Below the pieces are notes generated by a model that worked only from the letters and a program-made list of their open reading frames with translations, searched no databases and was not told the DNA's origin. This document shows, piece by piece, positions 1 through 6,276 of a DNA stretch of 8,795 nucleotides. The position numbers were made by a program, and so were the translations under genes. The first letter of the stretch is position 1. Each line of letters starts with the position of its first letter. Source of the stretch: Acidobacterium sp. (GTDB lineage: Bacteria; Acidobacteriota; Terriglobia; Terriglobales; Acidobacteriaceae); contig PMAM01000012.1 in assembly GCA_003152595.1 (NCBI GenBank), positions 1 through 8,795 on the forward strand, given 5' to 3'.

Positions 1-23
1 ACTAGGTCTCCGCACATCTTCCA

Positions 24-3000
24 TCAAAAGGTGAGCTTCAGAGCCAGCTGCAGGACTCGTGGTGGAATTGGCCCAATGTTTGTTATTTGTCCAACATTAC
101 TCGTGGATGGATCGTTATCCGGCAAGCCGAAATTGGGATGATTAAAGGCGTTGAACGCCTCTGCTCGGAACTCGAGCTGAGATGTTTCCTTGAGTTGCCA
201 GTTCTTTATTATCGCCATGTCGGTGGTATCCATTCCCGGGCCCTCGAGGAAGTTGTCGCCAGTATCACCGAACGTTCCCGGGGGATTAACTGTAAATGCC
301 TGAGGGTTAAAATAGTGCGCAAGCCAGCGCGATTTACTACCCTGATGCACGTCCCAAGGCTGGCCTGGGACAACGTCGCCTCGGTCCTGATATTGCTGGG
401 ATTCAGAATTGTTATTTCCGTCTCCACCAGCGATCCCAAAGGGAAACCCCGACATAAAGGTCGTTATCCCACTCACCTCCCAACCACCGACCGTTTGCCG
501 CAGGAGATCGTTGTGCCCCTGTAACAAAGGAGCTTGATAGACGAAGGCAAGGACAGAGTTAAACGGTATATTCATTAAGGCGATACCGTGATTAAATGGG
601 ATGTTGAACGGGTTAGGAAGGCCTTCAGAGAAAAATGAAAGGTTGCTGCTTGCCTGTAAATCCAGTACTTTCGACCACGTTAAGCTTTCCTGGGCCATCA
701 AGCCATGCCACGACTGCTGCAGCAGCCTGACCTGCAGGGAATTGTAGCTGGCAGTTCCCCAGGACACGTTCTGAAAAATTGTAGAGAAATCCGGGAAGCG
801 CGTTCGAGCTCCACCGTCTGCATAAATGCCCGGATTTAGATCCACGGCCACCGTCTGGTGGAAGGATTCACTTCCCACGTAAGCGACATGGAGTGCCATG
901 GTCCTTGTGAGCTGGCGTTCAATTGATGCGGTCCAGTTTTGGGTCTGTGGCATGCGATATTGAGGACTGAAGCTATCCCATATGGATATTGGCGTCAGAA
1001 ACACCGCCTGACTTGCCGGAATATTCGCATTCTGAATAAAAGACTGGGCGGTCGGGAACGGGGTGACCCCTCCCGTGGTGCTAAAACTTGCCCAGGGATT
1101 CTGGAAAGAAAGAGGTGCGCCTGATACGGCGTTTAGCGTATAGAATGGACTGAACGGAGGCACACCAACGGCCTCATTAAATATTGAATTCATTATAATT
1201 GCTCGATAAATGCCGAACCCGGCGCGATACACAGTTTTCCCTTCGCCCGGCGCCCACGCCACGCCGAGTCTGGGCTCAATGTAGTTATAGCCGGAAGGCC
1301 GCAGGGCATCGTTGACACCAGGATCGCCCGGGACCACGAGACCAGTCGGCGCGTTTGGGTAAACCTGACTCTGTTCGCCGGCGATAAAATTTCCGGCAGG
1401 GACGAGATACTTCTCGGCAATATCGGGGTCCCATCGTAATCCCGCTGTAATGGTCAGATTATCCTTACCTTTCCATTGGTCCTGCGCATAGGCTGCTATT
1501 TGCCAACCCGCGACAGGGGAATTTTCAAACGCCCCCTGTGAGAAGCTTGACATATCTCCCAGGAGGTAATCTGCCAATCCCATCCCTGTTACAGATCCAT
1601 CGAAGTTGATTAGCGGGTTCACCGGGTAATCCGTTGTAACATTGTCTTTTTGGTGTTGCAGGTTGAAGCCAGCCGTGAGTACGTTGCGGGGACCCGCGCT
1701 CTTGGTTAGGTCGTCCGATAGCCACCACGTCGTTTCGCCATTGCCGTTCGGCTCCGAATAGGTTGTGTTAAAACCGTTGTTTACACTGAACCTCTCCATA
1801 TAGCAGTTCGGTTCAGTAACGTCAATGTACTTCGAGAAGCAAAATTGCTGTCCCGTATTAGTGTAAACTGGACCGCCGCTGTTGTACCCATAGCCAATCC
1901 AGGCAGCCCTAATCACATTAGCGATCGAAGGTGTTGGCAGCCAGGTGGAACCAATAACCTCGTTGTAATATCGTCCATGCGCCGGAAGCTGAGATTCGGT
2001 TGTAGCCGCCAGTATGTTGCCGGGTACCGTTTCTCCGGCGTTGTTGTAATTTAGTATATAGCTGCGTGCAAACATTCGCATCGTCGGAGATATAAGGTAA
2101 TCTAAGCGTCCAGTACCTTCATTGTATGCGTCGTGATCGGATCCGCCGCTGAACGTCACCTGTCCTGTCGCGGGATCTTGACCCAGCGGAAGCGCAGTTT
2201 TCGCAATCTGAACTGCAGCCGAACTGAGCAGACTCGGGCTTACTTGATTAGGTTTGCCGTTCACGGTAGCAAAGGGCGCGTTAAGTGTAAATGGAACAGC
2301 GCTAAAGTCGCCGGAGAGCATCGCCGCAGTTGGCGTGAACGCGACGACTGTGCCAGCAGTTGTAGCCTCGTAGGTACCTTGATAATTGCCGAAGATGAAC
2401 AGCTTATTTTTCAGTATGGGCCCACCGAGAAAGCCGCCAAACTGATTGCGCTTCAGCGTGTCCACGACACCGCTGAACCAGTTACTAGCGTTGAAATCTC
2501 CGTTTCTGAGAAACTCGAAGGCTCCTCCATGAAATTCATTTGTACCCGATTTCGTTGTGACAAGGATAATGGCGTTGGGCGAGCCACCATATTCTGACCC
2601 AAAGTTACTGGTTACGGTACGGAACTCCTGAGTTGCATCGGGATTCGGAAATGGCGCAGTGACACCCATGTACGTATCCATGTTCTGGACGCCATCGAGT
2701 AGGGCAAAGGTGCTGCCCTGCTGTCCACCGTTTGCGGAAACGCCTTCTTCATTAGAAAAGGAGTTACTCCCTACCCACACATATGAGGCCCCCCCTACAC
2801 TTGCGAGGTTCACCGTTCCCGGGGAGAGCAGAATCAGGCTTGCGGGATCTCGACCATTAAGAGGTAGGGCACGGACGTCCGTGGAAGAGACAACGTTGCT
2901 TATTTCGGCCGTAGTCGTGTTAAGAAGGTATTCCTGTGCGTTCACGGTTACGGTCTGGGTGTTGCTTCCCACCTGCAGTTGGATATTCAGTGAGGCACTC

Positions 3001-3308
3001 TGACCTACGGTTAGACTGATACTTTCAACCTGGCTCTTGAATCCCGCATGCTGCACCGTTATTCGGTATGCCCCCGGCGGTAGGGAGGGGAGTCGGTAGA
3101 TGCCAGCGGAGTTTGTCTCTGCCGTTTCGGCGAGCCCGGTTTCCGTGTTTTGCGCGGTAATTTGTGCTCCAGTAATAACCGCACTCGTCGGGTCCGTGAT
3201 CACACCGGTCACATCAGCGTTTCCCGCCTGAGAAAGGAGTGCTAGTGGCGAGTAAATCGCGAAGACTGTCATGCAGATGTAGACCCGCATTGCTTTCTTG
3301 ATTTTCAT
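24..3308 (-). CDS. Oar-like TonB-dependent receptor with N-terminal carboxypeptidase-regulatory-like domain
   Basis: This is a 1094-residue outer-membrane beta-barrel of the Oar/TonB-dependent receptor type, presumed to import a large substrate (sugars, peptides or chelates); the ligand cannot be read from sequence. I start it at the ATG ending at 3308 because a GAGGAGG ribosome site lies 8 bases before it and a basic, hydrophobic signal peptide (MKIKKAMRVYICMTVF, cleavage near residues 28-31) follows; an in-frame ATG 13 codons upstream has no comparable support. In order: a CarboxypepD_reg-like beta-sandwich at about 32-112 (DVTGVITDPT, then SAGIYRLPSLPPGAYRITV), a plug domain at about 135-235 with LPLNGRD at 148-154, then a barrel to the end. 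NHPNFG at 1056-1061 and the terminal LALKLTF, ending in Phe like a BAM recognition signal, are typical of acidobacterial members. The frame is uninterrupted, so the gene looks intact. GC is clearly lower than in the genes right of 4190, consistent with an accessory location. No TonB, ExbB/D or degradative gene lies beside it. Confidence 0.93.
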   Translation of the reverse strand: MKIKKAMRVYICMTVFAIYSPLALLSQAGNADVTGVITDPTSAVITGAQITAQNTETGLAETAETNSAGIYRLPSLPPGAYRITVQHAGFKSQVESISLTVGQSASLNIQLQVGSNTQTVTVNAQEYLLNTTTAEISNVVSSTDVRALPLNGRDPASLILLSPGTVNLASVGGASYVWVGSNSFSNEEGVSANGGQQGSTFALLDGVQNMDTYMGVTAPFPNPDATQEFRTVTSNFGSEYGGSPNAIILVTTKSGTNEFHGGAFEFLRNGDFNASNWFSGVVDTLKRNQFGGFLGGPILKNKLFIFGNYQGTYEATTAGTVVAFTPTAAMLSGDFSAVPFTLNAPFATVNGKPNQVSPSLLSSAAVQIAKTALPLGQDPATGQVTFSGGSDHDAYNEGTGRLDYLISPTMRMFARSYILNYNNAGETVPGNILAATTESQLPAHGRYYNEVIGSTWLPTPSIANVIRAAWIGYGYNSGGPVYTNTGQQFCFSKYIDVTEPNCYMERFSVNNGFNTTYSEPNGNGETTWWLSDDLTKSAGPRNVLTAGFNLQHQKDNVTTDYPVNPLINFDGSVTGMGLADYLLGDMSSFSQGAFENSPVAGWQIAAYAQDQWKGKDNLTITAGLRWDPDIAEKYLVPAGNFIAGEQSQVYPNAPTGLVVPGDPGVNDALRPSGYNYIEPRLGVAWAPGEGKTVYRAGFGIYRAIIMNSIFNEAVGVPPFSPFYTLNAVSGAPLSFQNPWASFSTTGGVTPFPTAQSFIQNANIPASQAVFLTPISIWDSFSPQYRMPQTQNWTASIERQLTRTMALHVAYVGSESFHQTVAVDLNPGIYADGGARTRFPDFSTIFQNVSWGTASYNSLQVRLLQQSWHGLMAQESLTWSKVLDLQASSNLSFFSEGLPNPFNIPFNHGIALMNIPFNSVLAFVYQAPLLQGHNDLLRQTVGGWEVSGITTFMSGFPFGIAGGDGNNNSESQQYQDRGDVVPGQPWDVHQGSKSRWLAHYFNPQAFTVNPPGTFGDTGDNFLEGPGMDTTDMAIIKNWQLKETSQLEFRAEAFNAFNHPNFGLPDNDPSTSNVGQITNIGPIPPRVLQLALKLTF

Positions 3309-3400
3309 CGGGACGTCCTCCTCAAGTACTAAGTCTTTGTCCTGCACCCTTGGTACGGAGTTAACAGCCGGAACTTTCAGTGGCCGAATTTAATGGCGAC
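3300..3400 (-). other. 5' leader of the receptor gene; no clear promoter
   Basis: On the minus strand, the GAGGAGG ribosome site (3317-3323) precedes the chosen ATG. Upstream I see only weak -10-like strings (TAGTAC, TTAACT) and no convincing -35, so I do not call a promoter. Confidence 0.4.
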
Positions 3401-3479
3401 GGTCGCGCTATTGTTCTCACTGTTCCTGGTGCCTGCAGATTCACGGGCCAAGGTAGACACGGGTTCAATTTCGGGCGTT
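3393..3479 (+). pseudogene. Possible N-terminal stub of a second Oar-type receptor
   Basis: From the ATG at 3393 the reading frame gives a signal-peptide-like stretch (ATVALLFSLFLVPADSRA) followed by KVDTGSISGV. That combination, a hydrophobic leader then VDTGSISG, closely resembles the mature start of the carboxypeptidase-regulatory-like domain in acidobacterial Oar proteins, which normally continues with TDPSGAVVPG or similar. Here the resemblance stops after about 29 residues and the frame runs on into unrelated sequence. There is no good ribosome site before the ATG. It is divergent from the intact receptor at 24-3308. I infer a remnant of a second receptor gene cut off by rearrangement; a chance ORF is possible because the match is short. 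Confidence 0.4.
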
Positions 3480-3523
3480 GCCACCGTCATTACCGCTCCT
3501 GCTACTCGGTTCTTTGAGAGGAC

Positions 3524-3554
3524 CGTGCACGTGCACGCTTCAAGCAAGCGTGCA
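3524..3554. repeat. Overlapping palindrome and hairpin
   Basis: Positions 3524-3537 (CGTGCACGTGCACG) form a perfect 14-base palindrome. Overlapping it, TGCACGCTT at 3532-3540 and AAGCGTGCA at 3546-3554 form a perfect 9-bp stem with a 5-base loop. The two structures cannot form together. A further small palindrome, GTCACAAGTGAC, sits at 3561-3572. No T-run follows directly, so this is not a normal intrinsic terminator; it may be a recombination or protein-binding site in the debris region. Confidence 0.6.
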
Positions 3555-3584
3555 GATCCTGTCACAAGTGACTGGTGGTGTCAA

Positions 3585-3623
3585 GTTGTTTTTTGGTTTT
3601 TGGTTTTTTGTTGTTCGGTTTTG
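3585..3623. repeat. Low-complexity G/T tract
   Basis: Thirty-nine bases made of runs of T and G, with a single C (3616). It lies between the palindromes and the point where transposase homology begins, so it may be part of the junction sequence. I see no coding or terminator logic in it. Confidence 0.7.
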
Positions 3624-3627
3624 TCAG

Positions 3628-3862
3628 CTGCGTGCGGTTCGCAAGCTGACCGACACGGTGTTGCGGTCGCTGAGCGCGGAGTTCGATGCGTTGTATGCGG
3701 ACTCGGGGCGGCCCGTCGATCGCGCCGGAGTACATTCTGCGGGCGCTTCTGTTGCAGGTGCTCTACTCGGTGCGTTCGGAGCGACTTCTGGTCGAGCAGA
3801 TCGACTACAACCTGCTGTTTCGCTGGTTCGTTGGCCTGGGCATGGATGATGCGGTTTGGAAC
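3628..3862 (+). pseudogene. IS5-type transposase fragment (truncated at both ends, frameshifted)
   Basis: The first frame reads LRAVRKLTDTVLRSLSAEF then DALYADSGRP (3628-3714), and after a one-base shift the next frame reads SIAPEYILRALLLQVLYSV and then RSERLLVEQIDYNLLFRWF with VGLGMDDAVWN (3716-3862). Joined, these match the conserved N-terminal DUF772 region of IS5-family transposases, where GRPSIAPE is continuous; the extra G at 3715 accounts for the break. The usual preceding MFSYVSLEERVPQDHP block and everything after DDAVWN, including the DDE catalytic domain, are missing, so only about 78 residues of a protein several hundred residues long remain. It cannot be functional. No terminal inverted repeats are recognisable at either edge, which suggests deletion or recombination after insertion. 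Confidence 0.85.
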
Positions 3863-4151
3863 GATGCGGGCGAATGCGGCGGCGTTGACGCCCATGAAGG
3901 CGCCACAGTTCAGATATGAGCGCCGGACAATGGCGGGACGAAACCGGCAACCTTATTCGACTGACCTTGTTTTGAGGGGATAATTACCAGTTTGGTTATG
4001 GTGTCAGTTCTGGTGTCAGTTGTGCTGGGACTTTCTGACTATTCTTGTCTACTCTGTGCAACCTTGATGCGACGCCTAAGCTGTTGACGGTAGGCTATTT
4101 ATAAGACAAGTGACTGAATCGGTGGAACTTGCCAGAAAGCCGAAAATCACA
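3863..4151. other. Non-coding stretch between the transposase fragment and the tRNA half
   Basis: I see no convincing gene here on either strand. It contains a 12-bp tandem repeat (3999-4022) and a second copy of an 11-base word (4106-4116) that also occurs at 3564-3574. The sequence from 3863 onward may be the other side of an internal deletion in the insertion element, but I cannot show this. The last part, up to 4151, is what replaces the 3' half of the tRNA-Leu gene. Confidence 0.5.
3999..4022. repeat. 12-bp tandem direct repeat (TGGTGTCAGTTC/G)
   Basis: TGGTGTCAGTTC at 3999-4010 is followed at once by TGGTGTCAGTTG at 4011-4022. A third near-copy in the same orientation, TGGTGTCAAGTT with one extra A, is at 3576-3587 on the other side of the transposase fragment. 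Short iterated direct repeats beside a tRNA-borne junction are what the arm-type sites of tyrosine integrases look like; that role is an inference. Confidence 0.6.
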
Positions 4152-4190
4152 TCCTAAGTCTGGTGCGTCTGCCAATTCCGCCACTTTCGC
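4152..4190 (-). tRNA. Truncated tRNA-Leu(UAG): 5' half only
   Basis: Read on the minus strand from 4190, the sequence begins GCGAAAGTGGCGGAATTGGC and continues AGACGCACCAGACTTAGGA. This is the canonical 5' half of a class II tRNA-Leu: acceptor 5' strand GCGAAAG, U8, a D-arm with the invariant GG, the anticodon-stem 5' strand CCAGA and the loop CTTAGGA with anticodon TAG (4154-4156). The next bases should be TCTGG to close the anticodon stem but are TGTGA, and no variable arm, T-arm or CTTTCGC acceptor strand occurs downstream. The gene therefore breaks exactly at the 3' edge of the anticodon loop and cannot yield a tRNA. An intron was considered, but no 3' half is found as far as 3300. The break is most simply a recombination junction; a separate intact copy of this tRNA should exist elsewhere in the genome. 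Confidence 0.85.
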
Positions 4191-4218
4191 ACGGGTTTGC
4201 GACACCGACGCCAGCATT

Positions 4219-4224
4219 ATTGTA
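4219..4224 (-). promoter_or_regulatory. -10 element of the truncated tRNA-Leu gene
   Basis: On the minus strand TACAAT (one mismatch to TATAAT) lies 28 bases before the tRNA 5' end, giving a start site near 4212 and a leader of about 20 bases, a normal arrangement for a tRNA gene. No good -35 is visible at 16-18 bases upstream. It suggests the original tRNA promoter was kept and the half-gene may still be transcribed. Confidence 0.45.
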
Positions 4225-4262
4225 GCTTGAGGCGTCTTGCGGGCGCCCAGCCGCAGCCGAAA

Positions 4263-4316
4263 TCCTGAGCGACCCTGAGCGAGGGCAGCGAGTCGAACGG
4301 GGAGTCGAAGGACCCT
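4263..4316. repeat. Intergenic repeat of the CCTGAGCGA...GAGTCGAAGGACC type
   Basis: Two copies of CCTGAGCGA (4264-4272, 4274-4282) are followed by two copies of GAGTCGAA (4290-4297, 4302-4309) and GGACCCT. Words of this kind recur between genes in many GC-rich genomes, including acidobacterial ones, as dispersed intergenic repeats. It lies between the tRNA half and the DUF3467 gene; no function is evident. Confidence 0.5.
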
Positions 4317-4348
4317 CCCTCAGACGGTGCGGTAGTCTGGTGGGGTCT

Positions 4349-4639
4349 ATGAATCCATCGCAACCAAAAATCCAGCTCACCCAGACCGAAGACTATCGCG
4401 AGATTTACTCCAACAGCGTCCAGGTGCGCGTGAGCGTGTGGGATTTTCTGCTCGTCTTCGGCCTCGTGCACCAGGAAACGCCCGAGCAGGTGAACGTGAA
4501 CAACACCCTCGGCGTGTACCTGAGCCCGCAACAGGCGAAGGCGTTATGGAACATCCTCGGCCAGAACCTGGCGCAGTACGAGCAAACCTTCGGGACACTC
4601 GTGCTGGAGCCGCAACCGCCGAAGGGGCCGGTTCACTGA
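4349..4639 (+). CDS. DUF3467 family protein
   Basis: A 96-residue soluble protein of the DUF3467 family, whose biochemical role is unknown. Family hallmarks are in order: YSNSVQV (20-26), DFLLVFG (32-38), LSPQQAKAL (58-66) and YEQTFG (77-82), matching the pattern of a YxN...D-F-x-L-x-FG start, an SPxxAK helix and a terminal YExxFG. The length is typical of the family. I use the ATG at 4349; a GTG three codons earlier is in frame but adds only VGS, and only a weak GGTGGGG-like ribosome site precedes the ATG. The glycosyltransferase starts 11 bp after the stop, so the two are probably cotranscribed. It is the first gene to the right of the tRNA half. Confidence 0.85.
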   Translation: MNPSQPKIQLTQTEDYREIYSNSVQVRVSVWDFLLVFGLVHQETPEQVNVNNTLGVYLSPQQAKALWNILGQNLAQYEQTFGTLVLEPQPPKGPVH

Positions 4640-4650
4640 GGTCCAGGATA

Positions 4651-6276
4651 GTGAGCGGGGCCGGTCGTGCCGTTCCCTGGTGGATCGTCCTGCCCACCCT
4701 CTTCGCCGCAGTTCTGGCCGCACATGCGCCGCTCCTGCGGCTTCCTTATTACTGGGACGAGGCGGGCTACTACATCCCCGCGGCGTGGGACTTCTTCCGT
4801 TCCGGCTCGCTGATACCGTTCTCCGCGTTGTCCAACGCGCATCCGCCGTTGCCGTCGCTGATCCTCGCAGCCTGGTGGAAGCTTTTCACCTTCGCCCCCT
4901 GGGTGACGCGAACCGCAATGTGCGCCATGGCCGCATTGGCGCTGACGGCCGTCTGGCGCCTGGCGGTGACCGTGACAGGGAAGCAGTCCGTCGCGCGGGC
5001 TACGGTGGTTCTCACTGCGATCTATCCCGTCTTTTTCGCGCAAAGTTCGCTGGCGCATGCGGACATGTTTGCTGCGGCGGGAACACTGTGGGCCCTGGCC
5101 TTCTGGCTCGAAGAAAGAATCTGGCCCGCAGCCCTTTGCTTTGCGCTCGCCGCGCTCTCGAAGGAAACCGCCATCGTCACGCCGGTGGCTTTAGCTCTCT
5201 GGGAGAGCTGGCGCGTTCGACAGCCTCGCCGAGTGCGAATCAGAAACGTCCTGGCGCTCGTCGTACCGGCGATCCCTCTGGCCGGCTGGTATCTCTATCA
5301 CTGGCATAAGACCGGGTTCGTCTTCGGCAATCCCGAATACGTGCGCTACAACGCTACTGCGACCCTCACCCCCCTGCGCGTACTGCTGGCGCTCGCGCAT
5401 CGCACCATGCACGTCACGCTGCACATGAATCTTTTTGTGCCGGTGCTCGCCGCTCTCGGATGTCTGCTTTTGCCCCCGGTGAAAGAGGACAGAGCAGAGC
5501 ACGCCGATTTGTCACCGTCACGGGCACGAATATCAGCGCAGCACCAGGCGGTTTTCTACGTGACGATCGTCGCCAACGTGCTGCTCTTCTCCGTCCTCGG
5601 CGGTGCGCTGCTCACACGCTATCTGCTGCCGCTCTACCCCCTGGTGCTGCTGCTGTGCGTCAACACCTTCCGCCGCCGTTTGCGGGAGTGGTCCTCGCTG
5701 GTGGCACTTAGCGCGGCGGCGTTCGTTGTTGGCCTGTTCATCAATCCGCCCTACCGGTTCGCTCCGGAGGACAACCTCGAATACGCCACGGTGATCCGCC
5801 TGCATCAGGCAGCAATCGGCGAAATTGTGACGCATTGGCCAGGCGCGACCGTCCTGACCGCATGGCCGGCGAGCGATGAGTTGAGCAAGCCGGAGCTGGG
5901 ATACGTCACGAAACCAATGCCAGTAGTGACAATTGCCAACTTCTCCGCGCCCGAAATCCAGAAGGCAGCCGGCGAGCCGCAGACCTGGACCGCCGCGCTG
6001 CTCTTCTCCACGAAATACGATCCGCCGCACCTGTGGCTTGAGTTGCGCCGCTGGAACGAGCCGTTCGACACAAGGTACTTCGATTTTCATCACGACCTGT
6101 CGCCGGGCACGATCGTGCGCCTGCTTGGCGGCCAGGTGGTCTGGGGCGAATCGCGCAAAGGCCAATGGGTCGCCGTCCTGCGATTTGCAAGCGGCCCGGG
6201 GCCACGGATCGTCCGCTATCCCAACCCTGTCCCGGATCGCGCGACCAATTCCGCCACGCCGTTCGCCTCCCGGTAG
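4651..6276 (+). CDS. GT-C family membrane glycosyltransferase (PMT_2/ArnT-like)
   Basis: A 541-residue polytopic membrane protein resembling dolichyl-phosphate-mannose-type (PMT_2, ArnT-like) glycosyltransferases, which move sugar from a polyprenyl-phosphate donor to lipid or protein on the outer face of the inner membrane. After the first membrane segment (about 10-31) comes YYWDEAGYY with the Asp-Glu pair at 36-37, the expected catalytic acid of the first periplasmic loop, then HPPL at 64-67; LSKET follows later in a loop between hydrophobic segments, also typical of GT-C enzymes. Roughly nine to eleven hydrophobic segments fill residues 10-365, and the remaining 175 or so residues form a soluble C-terminal domain. 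I choose GTG 4651: TGAGG lies 9 bases before it and it follows the DUF3467 stop by 11 bp, whereas the open frame upstream (to 4438) merely overlaps DUF3467. Its last 61 bp overlap the convergent methyltransferase gene. Acceptor and donor sugar are unknown. Confidence 0.87.
   Translation: MSGAGRAVPWWIVLPTLFAAVLAAHAPLLRLPYYWDEAGYYIPAAWDFFRSGSLIPFSALSNAHPPLPSLILAAWWKLFTFAPWVTRTAMCAMAALALTAVWRLAVTVTGKQSVARATVVLTAIYPVFFAQSSLAHADMFAAAGTLWALAFWLEERIWPAALCFALAALSKETAIVTPVALALWESWRVRQPRRVRIRNVLALVVPAIPLAGWYLYHWHKTGFVFGNPEYVRYNATATLTPLRVLLALAHRTMHVTLHMNLFVPVLAALGCLLLPPVKEDRAEHADLSPSRARISAQHQAVFYVTIVANVLLFSVLGGALLTRYLLPLYPLVLLLCVNTFRRRLREWSSLVALSAAAFVVGLFINPPYRFAPEDNLEYATVIRLHQAAIGEIVTHWPGATVLTAWPASDELSKPELGYVTKPMPVVTIANFSAPEIQKAAGEPQTWTAALLFSTKYDPPHLWLELRRWNEPFDTRYFDFHHDLSPGTIVRLLGGQVVWGESRKGQWVAVLRFASGPGPRIVRYPNPVPDRATNSATPFASR

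Noticed and set aside
3579..3584. TTGACA on the minus strand as a -35 element
   Set aside because: At 17 bases spacing the -10 position reads CAGGAT, only a partial match, and no gene follows in that direction.
3300..4190. Intron-split tRNA-Leu (group I intron in the anticodon loop)
   Set aside because: No tRNA 3' half (closing anticodon stem, T-arm, CTTTCGC acceptor strand) is found downstream on the minus strand within about 850 bases.
4438..4650. N-terminal extension of the glycosyltransferase frame
   Set aside because: It overlaps the DUF3467 gene in another frame, is low-complexity and charged, and the GTG at 4651 with TGAGG upstream starts just before the first membrane segment.
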